Positions 12,311 through 25,330 of a DNA stretch of 64,000 nucleotides are shown here, piece by piece. Each line of letters starts with the position of its first letter. The stretch's first letter is position 1. The position numbers were made by a program, and so were the translations under genes. The notes beneath the pieces were generated by a model that was given only the letters and a program-made list of their open reading frames with translations, did no database searches and had not been told where the DNA came from. Source of the stretch: Brasenia schreberi (taxonomy: Eukaryota > Streptophyta > Magnoliopsida > Nymphaeales > Cabombaceae); contig JAYKKT010000047.1 in assembly GCA_036023115.1 (NCBI GenBank), forward strand, positions 2,106,001 to 2,170,000, in the 5' to 3' direction.

Positions 12311-12485
12311 TACTTATTCTATTACTTGTGTTGATTCCTAGAGATTCAGCCCCAAGCCATACTTCTTTTGTAACTTCTAAATAGATCGGCCGGCCAAGAG
12401 GATGGCATAATCGTAGAGGGCCTCAGCTGAAAGACAGGCAGTCAGGAGTTCTATTCATTTGCTTCAGCTGACACTCAGCATAGGA

Positions 12486-12590
12486 CCTAGGCGGTCGACT
12501 GACGAGGTGAAGGTCATGAGTTCGATACTCGGGGCAAGCATCTGACCTCGGCCTCCCCATTGCACCAAGAAAAAAATGAGTATAACCAGG
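12486..12590 (+). repeat. SINE family 2 copy
   Basis: CTAGGCGGTCGACTGACGAGG is followed by GGTGAAGGTCATGAGTTCGA (B box GAGTTCGATACTC), CTGACCTCGGCCTCCCCATT and an A-rich tail at about 12568-12578. This is the clearest plus-strand copy of the family in this window. Confidence 0.6.
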
Positions 12591-13336
12591 CTCCGACTTG
12601 TATTACCACCAGGCTTATCACTCATCTTGACCATTTTAAAGAAAAAGAACCAGAAAATCCCACAAAATATACACCCCTTTACATACCAACAGTTCTATTT
12701 GAAATTTAACACTGATCAATTTTACAAGAACGAAAGCAACAGCAACAACAATGATGATAATAACCTTTTTGTGGATGTCAGTGCTCTTCGCTATCGAATA
12801 CTTGAAGATCTAGTCTGATCAAACTCTTGCTGCTCGAGATGATGGAGTGGTTCTTGCAGAAACTATTGATGCTTGGTGGTGTCATCCATCTGGCTTCATC
12901 ACCCGGTAGACCCTTTCACTTTTCAAGTCGAGTCAAAGCAGTGTGCCATCATTCATGAATAATGATAAACACAGAGCATATCTTCTTTTCGAGATCACAA
13001 GGAGTTTTGAGAAAAGAGAAGGGAAAAAGCTCTTCAGCATTTTACATAGAGGGTACAGTATAACATCAGTGTGGTGTTCATACGATTACAAAAGGCTCTC
13101 ATATCTAAAGAGATTTAGAGACCACATCTTTTTCTAGACAATACAAACTACTAAAGAATCTTTTCTTTCACAGTCTCACCACCAAATAGCTTAATCAGCA
13201 ATTCCCCCTTTGGGAAAAGGAAAAAATCAGAAATCTTCAAGCATACATTCTCTTAACAGCAGATATACAACCTTGAACCTTCTTCTGAGACACGCTCACG
13301 TTCATCGGGTCACAGAAATTAGGTCTGAGATGATCA

Positions 13337-13887
13337 TCATGGTAGGTAAAGCTTTTTGCCGCACATGCATCTCCATGCCTCTGGATAATACTCAGTGATT
13401 ACTGCAGTTCCTGATGGCACAGCCACATGAACGGGCTTACAAGGTGAGCAACCCCCACATTTTGATGTGCATCTTGGGGGAGAAGAGCCCAGTCCACTGA
13501 GTCTTCTCCTTTCATTACTCCACAAACCACTAGTCCTCACTGTTCCTTCATTCGTCTGTAAGATTATCACCACTGTCATTGCATTGAATTATCACTCGTC
13601 TCAGATGCATCATGTCAAATCTCAGAAACTACAGAAATAGTAAATATTAGACAAGTGCTGTCACATACCATGGCGCAACAGTCATCTTTTCTTGTCACAA
13701 TACTGTTGGAATCTGGATAAAATACATATATGACATGAAAATCTTCCAAAATCATAGAGAACTTTCAGATCTAATGTTCAAGAATCATTATTTTGCTCTC
13801 ACCTTTGCAACAGCATTTATCAGAAGATAGCAGTGCCACGATGAACATGAAGATGGTGGTGGATAATAATAGTTGGTGCCTGGCCAT
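13337..13887 (-). CDS. EPIDERMAL PATTERNING FACTOR-like (EPFL) secreted peptide precursor, three exons
   Basis: Exons 13887-13803, 13712-13669 and 13555-13337 have GT-AG junctions and sum to 116 codons including stop (115 residues). Residues 1-22 form a signal peptide (MARHQLLLSTTIFMFIVALL). The mature C-terminal domain starts near GSSPPRC and has six cysteines at residues 72, 76, 79, 82, 106 and 108, with EYYPEAWRC and a KLYLP end, all hallmarks of EPFL peptides. These peptides bind ERECTA-family receptors, often with TMM, to control stomatal density, organ growth and vascular development. The C72-C82 spacing and the EYYPEAWRC loop suggest the EPFL4/5/6/8 side of the family rather than EPF1/2 or STOMAGEN; I cannot fix the subgroup. 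A CT tract (14073-14094, sense CT) lies in the likely leader. Confidence 0.9.
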
Positions 13888-14488
13888 TGCACTCGATCTT
13901 TTCCCTCTGATCAGGTCATGGGAAAAGGAGATAACTTACAAATGAGCGATCAGATTCACATCTCACGAGTCTTAGGACAATGAAGAGGAAGGATAAAGGA
14001 TGCTCTCTTGCCATTACTTTCTGCTCATTTCTTCGTGCTCTTTTAGCAAATTTAGTTAGCAGGGCACACATACAGAGAGAGAGAGAGAGAGAGAGGGGAG
14101 GGGGAAGCAGGAACGAATAAGAACTGCAGCGTACAGTAGAGAATATGACTGTATTAGCATTCTTAATATATTTTCCGTTGAACTTTCTCTTCACACGAAA
14201 CCCTAGTCAGACTAGCACTGCAGCACCAAGCTCTCTCTCTCACTAAAACCCAGAAAAGGGCTTGGTCTATAATCAACTTTTAATGATTGCAACCGTGCAT
14301 CTATCGGTTTATCCAACGGTTAACGCTCATTCTTCGTAACCTAAACTGGATATTAACCTTTGATCATTACTTCGAAAAATTTACCACTACTCTTTCACAT
14401 TCGAATATCTTTGATGATGTTAGAATTTGAATAATGGCTGTAAACTATGGAGAGACATGGGTTTGGGAAAGAGAACATAAGATGAGAT

Positions 14489-14649
14489 TAGTGACGGACT
14501 CACTTTAGGGCAAGGTGAAGCATTTTGTCTGAAATTTAAAAAGTTCTTGAGTCCGTTGGTACATATAAGAAAATACGTGAATGTGAAATACAAGTTTCCC
14601 ATCCAAAATATAATTGTACCTCACTCAAGAAATCGTAGGTCCACCATTG
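14489..14649. mobile_element. hAT-like MITE, about 161 bp
   Basis: Ends TAGTGACGGACTCAC and, reverse-complemented, CAATGGTGGACCTAC. Flanking octamers GATGAGAT (14481-14488) and TGTGAGAT (14650-14657) match at six of eight positions. The interior shares GTACTTGTATTTCAC-like sequence with the copies at 10.8 and 26.9 kb. Confidence 0.6.
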
Positions 14650-14769
14650 TGTGAGATACTTGATTTATGAAACTCAAAATTCAAGAGTTCTTAATAAAAA
14701 TCTTGACAGAAGAATGCCGCATGAATTTAGAAGGCTATATTGCATGTCAATGAAGTTTATGTTTATTTT

Positions 14770-14890
14770 GCTTCTTCTTCTTCTTTTTTGGCATAATGAG
14801 AGGCCAAAGCCAGTGCATGCTCAAAGTATGGAACTCATGACCTTTAACTTGTGAATAGTCCTAGCCAGGTGAACGATTGCTTCTTATGCC
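14770..14890 (-). repeat. SINE family 2 copy
   Basis: The minus strand reads GTTCACCTGGCTAGGAC, then GTTAAAGGTCATGAGTTCCA, then GGCTTTGGCCTCTCATTATG and a GAA-rich tail at 14772-14788. Motif order is that of the family 2 copies at 12.5 and 35.6 kb. Confidence 0.55.
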
Positions 14891-15026
14891 ATTTTATTTC
14901 TTTGCTATTTATAACTATGAGAAACCACCATTCAATCAAGAGGTTCTTTGTCTTTTAGGCAAACAACTTCCATAAAGTCTACCTTCTTGGGCAAAATAAT
15001 TATGTGTATAATATCAATATTCCATA

Positions 15027-15194
15027 TAGTGACAGATCTAAAAATTTTTGTGAGATGGAGTCATTCAACCATTTAAGATGGGGCGAAGCATGTAGAACGG
15101 CCAAAAATTCAATTTCACCTTGTAAAATTTTCATTTATTTTCAAATTTAAGGTAGGACAACTGCCCCCCTCGTCTCAATATAGATCTGCAATTG
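15027..15194. mobile_element. hAT-like MITE, about 168 bp
   Basis: Left end TAGTGACAGATCTA and right end (reverse complement) CAATTGCAGATCTA are inverted repeats. Flanking octamers ATTCCATA (15019-15026) and ATTCCAGT (15195-15202) agree at six positions. The ends resemble a diverged version of the CAATGGCGGA family. Confidence 0.5.
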
Positions 15195-15202
15195 ATTCCA
15201 GT

Positions 15203-16582
15203 GTTTACTACTTTAAAGTATGTAATCATGCATTGGTTTAGTAAAATCAAAGAAGGTTTGATTTAACTAAATCTAACTAGGTTTAATGAAGATTTTGGTG
15301 AGAGAACTTGGTTTTTGGTTTTGACAATTATCTTGGTAAAATGGGGTGGAATGGGAACATCACTGGTTTTGACAGACAATACATGCAGAGAGTGTGCAGG
15401 CTGCCCCAAAGGCATCCCTAGGCTCTTTGTCGGGCAACAAGTATTTTCAACCCCCTCTTGCGATATTTCACACACAAACATCCGTTTTCACCATTTATTC
15501 CCCCTGGTTTTCTGTAGCGCCTACCTTCAACAAGACTCTCTCTCTCTCTCTCTCTCTCTCATTCTCATCTTACCGCAAATCCGGTGACCACCATCCTTTC
15601 ACTTCACCGGGACACCGCCCCTCTGTCAGCCACTGTCACAACCTCAATATTGCAGCGTAAGAAGACACCTCCATCACTCATAGAGTATATAATATATAAA
15701 GAAACAAGCATATATATATAAATATATATCTAATATATATGCGTGTCAAATCGATAGATTTTTTTATATAAAAGATAATCCGAAAAGTTTAAAGAAAAAG
15801 ACTTTAGACTTTTTTTCTGTACACATACCTCGTTCTATTATACCTATTTATTTATCTATTTGAATCTTAAAAATATATCTTCCGCACCTCAATAATTGTT
15901 TGAGTATAATTTTAAATTTTTTATAAAAGTTAAAAATATATTTGTATTATACTCATACTACTTAAAAACAATAGTAAGTAATGTGAATGATCCAATCACT
16001 CGTATCTCCTTTATTTATTTATCTATCGATTGATGCCGAAAATCAAGTTGCCATTTCTCACAACAGCACTATCTAATATCTTACACTCCTTATTTGCATC
16101 AATTGGTACTCAATTTAAGGATGGCAATGGGGCAGGCTGGAAGGGATTTTACCCATCCTCCGTTGTGAACTCGAAACTTACTGTTAGACCTTGCTCTATT
16201 CTGCTTGGGATCAAACTATGTACCTACTTTGGTATAATGAGTCCGGACAATATTTTGTTTGTATCATATAATTTATATAAAACATAAAATCTATCCTATA
16301 ATATCTTATATTATTAGATTAAAAGTAATTTTATATATAATTTGTCTTCTTTCCTCGTATATCTTTTTTCATAACCTTTTATTTTGTATATTGAAACTTT
16401 TTCTATTATCGTCACCAATTCACCCTAAATGCGTTTTTTGTGTACCATTCAAATCGCCATCTCAGTTGAATGATCCTCTTTCATAAATACCACATGAATG
16501 ATTTAGTGCATTAAAGGGGAGTAGTCAAAAAGGGAAATTATAACCTACTCTCTCTCTCTCTCTATGGTGAAATAGAAAAAGG

Positions 16583-16631
<49 letters not shown>

Positions 16632-17980
16632 CCTCTTTTCTTGGCATGCGCATTCATATTCATCTATTATTTTTTAATATTATGAGAATAAATTAAAAAT
16701 TAAAAGATAATATTATTACACTTATATCTTTAAAATAAATAGTCAAACATAAATATAATTTCCATATATATATATACATATGAAATGATAGTTACTAGAA
16801 TTGATATGATTGATAAAAAAGTAAAAGATAAAAAATATTTTTAAAATATAAAAGTACAAAAAACATCATGTAATTTTTTACTTTATCTATTTTTTAATTT
16901 ATTCACTTATCTATCATATCCTACGGTCTACGTTAGCATAGATAGTGTTCATGCATGAGAGTCTAACTATTTTTTTTCTCTTTATTTATCTATCTATCTA
17001 TATGTACTTTATCTAGTTCCTTTTAAGTCTTTGAATGTTTTACAATATCTTAAAAATATATTTTACTAAACTATATTATTATAATCTTTAGATATTATTT
17101 AAACATCAACATGAAGGACGCGAGCATCATGTCATCACGTTGCGAGAGAATATTAATTCATTTTGAAAGGGAAATAGGCGAACCAAGAGGGACTCTAGGA
17201 GATCAATGAGAGATCGTGTGATGGCTGGCCACAGGTTCAGTTCCTTGCGAGGCTTTGGCCTCGTATTGTGAAAGGGAAAATAGAAAAACTTTTTGTCAAA
17301 AAATACTTAAACAATATAAATCATCTTTTAGAAGGCTAAACATATAAATCAAATTTGAAGCGTAAGAGTTGCAATTGCAAGTGTTCGTGTCGAGTCCATT
17401 TGACACAGATGTAGCTGAAGGTGTCGTGTCATGAAAAAATAATGCCGACGAGAAATGATGGTTTGACTGGTGGGCCAGCCGATTTCCTCCTTATGGTGCT
17501 CGGCCCGTTCTGGTTTATGGAGAAAGCCTTCTTGCAGGTGGGCTTTTTTGTCGTAGTCCTTGCTTGTGTGGTCTAGTCGGGGCCCAAAAAACATCACGTC
17601 AACTATGCACCGAGATGGAGACGTAGCGAAGACGCAGTAGTCCGTCTACGCGTGTTCCCTTGGACCACGCTTGCTCAAATTTGGCTCACCCGTAATTCAA
17701 TATGCAACTCGTTATACATAGGTACATGCTAGCACACGTGCTTTAAGCATCTATCTCTGGTTGTTGAAATTTAAATTTAAATTTAAATATAAAAGTAAAT
17801 ATGTACTTTTCTAGGCAAACTTTATTTACATAAGTACTATTCCTTTTAAATTTCAAACTTCAATCATTCATATTTTATGATAATAGTCGAGATTTGTTTT
17901 AATTTACCAACACATATTTTAGTATATATGATATTATATATATATATATATATATATTCCTTAATTCATCATTCAACTTG

Positions 17981-18024
<44 letters not shown>

Positions 18025-18449
18025 GGAGTTTTATTCTCTAAAAAAGTTAAGATCTAGGCCTTGTTTTGATCTATATCATTAGATGAAGATCATGAGTGCC
18101 CTCTATCCCTCAACACATACTTTATTAATTTCAAGATTTACGAGAAGCTTAATTCAAGTAACTTGTTGTCATGGAACTTGTTGAGTAATGTTCACTCAAT
18201 CTTTTTTTATGACATTAATGTAATTTAAAAAATTTAAGAATTTTCAAAAAAAAGATAAAAGATACTGTTATTATAATCATTCATTTGAAAAGTAATGATC
18301 GCGTATGGGTAAGCAATGTTACTCGTAATCACACTCCCTCTATCTTTATATATATATATAAGTTATTGAATTCTATTTACTTTTGATTAAAGACAATGTT
18401 ATTACTTCTAAAAAATAATGATTGCATATGAGTAAGAGTGTTATTGGTA
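15203..18449. other. AT-rich intergenic stretch with no supported gene
   Basis: Contains CT tract 15535-15560, (TA)n at 16586-16630 and a compound (TA)n/(GT)n at 17935-18018, embedded in poly-A/T-rich low-complexity sequence. At 17160-17640 composition is more balanced, with an open frame on the minus strand, but it has no recognisable motif; a B-box-like GGTTCAGTTCC at 17234 hints at a decayed SINE. Confidence 0.5.
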
Positions 18450-20030
18450 ATCATGAGGAGACTTTTGCTCTGTAGCAAAAATGACTACTATTCATACCCT
18501 TATTGCGGTAACTTGATTCGTCGGTGGCATATGTCTCAATTGGATGTTAAAAATGCATTCTTGAATGGGGACCTTCAGAGAAGGAGTTTATATGAAACCT
18601 CCTCTGGTGTTTCTCAGTTCTAGGTATGTTTGCAAGCTCAAAGAAAATCTTATATATCTCGAACAAGCACCTCGAGCTTGGTTTGAGAAGTTTTTGATGT
18701 AATTTGTTCCCTTGGATTTGCCTCTAGTAGTCATGATTCGGCTCTCTTTGTTAAGTGTACTCTGCGGGTAGTATCATTCTTTCTTTATATGTTGATGATA
18801 TGATTATTACTTGGTGATGATATTGATGACATTCTGACTTTGAAAATAGAATTAGCCGGATGGTTTGAAATGAAGGACTTGGGTTCCTTACGTTATTTCT
18901 TGGGTATTGAAGTTGCCCAATCAAGGAATGGTATAGCTTATCTCACAAAGGAAGTATGCATTGGATATTTGAAAGGAAACGCATGTTGAATTGTAAGCCT
19001 ATTGACTGATGTCCTATGGATCCAAATTATAAATTGTTACCAAATCAAGGAGAGCTCTCGATCTTGGAAAGGTAGATCGAAGAAGCTTGTTGGAAAACTT
19101 ATCTACTATCTCAATATAACAAGACCTTGATATCTCTTTTTGGCTAGTGTGGTAAGTCAATTCATGCAACCTCCACACATAATGGTCATTGGGATGCTTG
19201 TTGATAAGAATTTTGAGATATATCAAGAAGGCTCCAAAGGACAAGGGATTACTTGTTGAAGATAAAGGAATACTCAAAATGTAGGATATTGTCAGATGCC
19301 GATCAAGGTGTTCTCCTATTGATAGGCGGTTCCACAGGGATATTGTGTTTTTGTTGGTGGCAATTTTGTGTCTTGGAAAAGTAAAAGCAAAATGTTGTTG
19401 CTCGATCTAGTGTAGAAGGATGAATATCGATCTATGGCTAAGCTAGCCACTTGTGAGCTAATTTGGTGAAACAACTTGCTTCAAGAATTGAAGTTTGGAG
19501 ATATTGAACAAATGAAGTTATGCTCAGTGATAATCAAGCAAAATCTTCACATAGCATCAAATCCGGTATGTTTCATGAGAGAACAAAACATATCGAAATT
19601 GATTGTCACTTTGTTCAAGAGAAGGTCCTTTCTAAGGAAATTATTACCTCGAATCTTGCTAGTTCAAATGATCAACTAGCAGATATCTTTACAAAACTCC
19701 CCAGAGGGCCCTCAAGCCATTATAGGTTTGTTGCAAGCTTGGAGCCGCTTGACTTATATGCTCCGGCTTGAGGGAGAGTGTTGGATAATAGTCTATTTTG
19801 TCTTTCTTATTTCATTTAAGTATGTTTTTAAAGGTAGCTTTAAATAAGCCTCATTAATAACAGTTAGGTAAATTAATCTTTTTGTATACTGCTATTTAAA
19901 GGGTGAAAACACTATCAGGTGTAATCTTCACAAGAGAGAAAATAAGAAAGTGCAGTAGGTGACAGCATCACTCTGACTGATCATTTGATTCTCTAATTTC
20001 AGTTTATGTCAACTTATTTTATGCACAACA
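18450..20030 (+). mobile_element. 5'-truncated Ty1/copia retrotransposon (pol 3' part plus 3' LTR)
   Basis: Broken by frameshifts and stops, the plus strand retains, in order, an EETFA-like start of the reverse-transcriptase domain (18455), WHMSQLDVKNAFLNGDL (18526-18582), a KLKENL-APRAWFEKF block (18636-18696), LYVDDM with the catalytic YVDD (18785-18804), MKDLGSLRYFLGIEVA (18869-18918), FHERTKHIEIDCHFVQE and LADIFTKLP at the RNase H end (to about 19698). A purine-rich tract (19767-19778) then precedes the LTR, which starts TGTTGG at 19779 and probably ends CACAACA at 20030 (TGTTG/CAACA ends, about 252 bp, with TATTTAAAG at 19891). No gag, integrase or 5' LTR remains. Confidence 0.88.
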
Positions 20031-21860
<1,830 letters not shown>

Positions 21861-22097
21861 TACATGGTCATATTTTTACCACAGAAAAAACAAGCCTTTT
21901 TTGCACTAAGCGGCTGTGCTGCATGGGTTCTTAAAATTTCAGTAATATATATGAATTGTGCACTACTGCTATCTAGTAAAATTTTCATGTTTCTCTGAAA
22001 TGTTCATCCTAGTTGAAGTCTTGTATACATTCGAGTTTTGAAATTTGATTTATTTTTATGTTTCACACGTTTATGTGCCCATATGTTTCTGTTTCAG

Positions 22098-23152
22098 AGG
22101 GGAGGTCAACATTTGGAAGCCTTCTTTCCATTGATCAATTTCCTGCAAAGACTGAAAAGTTGCACATGAGAGGGCCTGGAGGGCGTGGTGAAGTTGAGGT
22201 TGCTGTTTCAGGCATTGCTGGTCAGTAAGCTGGGTTCGCTAACTTGATCATGTTGTCCATGTTTCATTCCTAGTTCTTGTTCAGCAAATAGTGTTCTTGT
22301 TAGCTCGCAGCAAATAGTGTTTGCCAGGAATGTGGTTCGATGTAAATTTTACCCCAAGCTGGAAAGAGGTATTAATGTTCAATCGACATGGTGGTTCTGT
22401 TCTGCGACCTATGTAAAAACAAAACAAGATGTCCCGATTCTTGTTGGCAATGGAATTTCTAAATCCCCTAGTTTTCATCTTCGTAGAGTTTGTGAGAAGT
22501 ACAAGGAAGAATGTGAGATGGATCAAACAGGTGCACAACAGGGGCTGTTGAGAATTGACAGAGGCACGTGTCTGTTTGTCTATGCTCCATAGGTCTCCTT
22601 TGGTCCAAGTAGGAATGGTTCGTTGTATGTGATATGAATGAGATTTAGCATTGTGTCCTCTTTCTAACTATTCTTAACTTCCAAATCTAATGCTGCGTTT
22701 TAAGTTGTTCATTTTGATCTTTGGTTCAAACTTAAAATAGGAAAAACTATAAATGGATATAACTCTTCTTGAGAATGGTGAAGCTGTGGTTGAGAGTTGC
22801 CTTCTCCTCAGCTTGTTGACACTTTAATTCACAATCCCTTGGTACTATATGTAGTGAAATTTTGACTTTCTTCCTGATTTCTTGGACTAATGGTTCCTTA
22901 TTTTCATACATAGATCAGAGCATGCAGGATTCTGGTCCACCATCACCAGTTCAAAACTCTAGAAAAGGTTTTGGTGTTGGAATTGGAAGCATGGTCCGCA
23001 AGGCAGAATCAGCCGCCACGGTAGCAGCCAAACATGCCTATGCTGCTGCTTCTCCTAGAAAATTGGATGATGAGATGTTGCCACTGAAGTGTTGCTTGAT
23101 GTCGATCTGTTTTCCCTGGGAACACCTTGCTCATGATCTGCTCTTTAATATG
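22098..23152 (+). CDS. Two-exon piece of a conserved plant gene (C-terminal region, function not identified)
   Basis: Exon A 22098-22220 (acceptor TTTCAG at 22097, donor GT at 22221) and exon B 22914-23152 (acceptor ATAG at 22913, donor GT at 23153) join in phase 1 to an uninterrupted frame. Exon A encodes GRSTFGSLLSIDQF and RGPGGRGEVEV; exon B encodes SGPPSPVQNSRKGFG, GSMVRKAESAATVAAKHAYA and LPLKCCLMSICFPWEHLAHD. The phase-consistent junction and low-entropy conserved blocks argue that these are real exons. I have a feeling of familiarity with GSMVRKAES and LKCCLMS from large plant trafficking-type proteins but cannot name the family. No upstream exons are visible before the microsatellite block, and no terminal exon with stop was found, so this may be a truncated duplicate. 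Confidence 0.45.
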
Positions 23153-23600
23153 GTATTCTGCAAATCTCATTTGGCTCCTTTTTGTCAGTTTCTTTGCCTC
23201 TCGTTTCCCCTATTCTGATTATCAATGCCAGTGGGGATGGTAGGTGGAAGCATCTGATGCAGATAAATCACTTAAGAAATGTCATCATATACTCATACGA
23301 GTCATGACATCTCACTTATATACAAATCATTCACTGAAACTTTCTTAGAGACCAGCCACCTTTGTTGACCACTACCAACATGGTAATGCCAGGACGAAAA
23401 GCTTTTGACTATATACAGTTGAAATTTCAAATTGTTTTGTCAAAGAATAGAAGTTTTCATAGTTCTTCCTGACTGGCCTGGTTTCTTCCTGTTTCTTCCA
23501 TACACCTGAATGCTTCTATGGAAGAATTCGATGACCTCTGAACTGCAATTTGAAGAGAAGCATATTAATATGCCTTCTGCTATCTGTTTCCAGAACCAAA

Positions 23601-23887
23601 ACCAAAATGAGGCCTTGTCCTACACTACTTGGGTTATTTGTGGATCCCTATTCGCCTTTCTGGTTAAATTTCAACTGAAACCTTGTAACATCTTTGCTAT
23701 CTGAATTAGATTCCAAGTAAGGCTAGTAACCAAAATGAGGCCTTGTCCTACACTAGTTGGGTTATTCGTGGATCCCTATTCGCCATTCTGGTTAAATTTC
23801 AACTGAAAACTTGTAACATCTTTGATGTCTGAATTAGATTCCAAGTAAGGCTAGTAACCAAAATGAGGCCTTGTCCTACACTAGTTG
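23601..23887. repeat. 128-bp tandem repeat, about 2.2 copies
   Basis: Units start at 23601, 23729 and 23857, each with ACCAAAATGAGGCCTTGTCC. The first two are nearly identical over 128 bp; the third stops after CACTAGTTG. High similarity suggests a recent duplication. Confidence 0.85.
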
Positions 23888-24520
23888 AATTAAAATGTTC
23901 CTGCTTCATATGCAAAGCCCTGTAGAAGATAATGCTGCCGCTTTTTATCTTCTCTAACTTTCACCATTCATATTTGCTTTATTAAAAGATTACTTTGTCA
24001 TTGGGAGAACGTTGCCTCCAGCAGGATACATCAGTTGTCAATATGTGAACAGTTCCAATTATGCGCTAAGAGTTTCCTTCTCACATTCCACTGGGGAAAG
24101 CTGTACGAATGCATTTGATGAACCTTCGGCCATATTTGTATAATATGAAGCTTCAATTAGTTAAGCCGATACATGGTGTACTGGATATCCTGGGATCATT
24201 ATGTTGAGATAATCTTTGCTTCTTTCCAGCGCATTGTTCAAAAGTGAAGATACACGATTGTTTTACTGTACAGTAATGTCATCTTTCTGTTACTATTTTT
24301 GCTCTTCTTTTAAGTGCAGCAAAACGCCATAGTGCTCGTGTCATGCTCTGTTGCCTTGTTAAAGCTTTCCTTTTCTGTTTGAACTCGCTTTCTCATACTC
24401 AAGTACAATGTAAAATGCTATTTTACCTTGTTAGAGCTTTCCGCTTTCCTGAACATTTGATGTTGAATAGAACTGCATATATCAAACTGGATTAATTTTT
24501 TCAGTCTCTTTTATCAAATG

Positions 24521-24655
24521 AAAAATGTAGTCTGCATAGTACTAATTAAGTCTGATGGGTACTTATTAGAAGTTTAATCTGAACCTAGCAAGGTTGACTG
24601 GTCTCTATAAAAATGTAGTCTGCATAGTACTAATTAAGTCTGATGGGAATGTGGG
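24521..24655. repeat. Short direct duplication, 88-bp spacing
   Basis: AAAAATGTAGTCTGCATAGT continues as TACTAATTAAGTCTGATGGG at both 24521 and 24609, giving about 40 identical bases. Confidence 0.8.
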
Positions 24656-25330
24656 ACTAAACGCAATTAATTCCTAGGGGTATCATTCCTCATAGTGAGG
24701 GGTGAGTTGTAGCAGTGGTACTCTCTCTTTATATATATATATATACATGTATGTAAAATAAATAAATAAATAAGAAAAATATATAGAGATAGTTCTATAT
24801 GCATGATGGTTCATTGTGTATAATAGTGTACAATTCCCCATTCAACATGTTCTATCATCGAACTATTGTCTTTCACCACCTTTCAATATTCATTCACTTT
24901 TTCACTTTTGACCATGAAGACCACTATTGGTGCTGTCAAAACTACTTAAAAACCTAAATAACTTTAAACTATTTTTGTATATAAATATTTAAGTTTATTA
25001 GGTGGTTTTGAAGATAATAGTAGTGGTTTTGACTGGTAAAAAGCGGTTTTAAAATGTTGAAGATGGAGGGCGGTGGCAATGTTGAAGCAATCAAACCATA
25101 TCAAATAGAGGATTATGTATGATTATGAACCTTAAAGCATTATGCATATAAAAGTAAAAAAAACCCTTTACTAACCAAATTCTTTATCAAATATATTTTC
25201 TCAACCGAACATTAGTTGACTATATCAGCATATATCACCTTGGCGGACCCGAATGGGTTCCCATAGAAAATCTTTAGTCTTACACAATCTTAAAAATACA
25301 CAACCACCATTGAACCCAATCACTAAAATC

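Larger units (their letters stand above)
23153..25330. other. Stretch without a supported gene, with local tandem repeats
   Basis: Composition is close to transcribed plant sequence, and it may include introns or 3' UTR of the gene piece at 22.1-23.15 kb. It contains a 128-bp tandem repeat (23601-23887) and an 88-bp spaced duplication (24521 and 24609). From 24720 it becomes AT-rich. Confidence 0.4.

Noticed and set aside
17349..17597. 82-codon minus-strand frame resembling a retroelement leader
   Set aside because: No gag or protease motif; similarity was only an impression.
18450..20030. Intact copia polyprotein gene
   Set aside because: Multiple frameshifts and stops, and the 5' two-thirds of the element is missing.
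22317..22592. 91-codon frame between the two exons of the 22-kb gene piece
   Set aside because: It lies in the inferred intron, has no motif I recognise, and the flanking exons join in phase without it.
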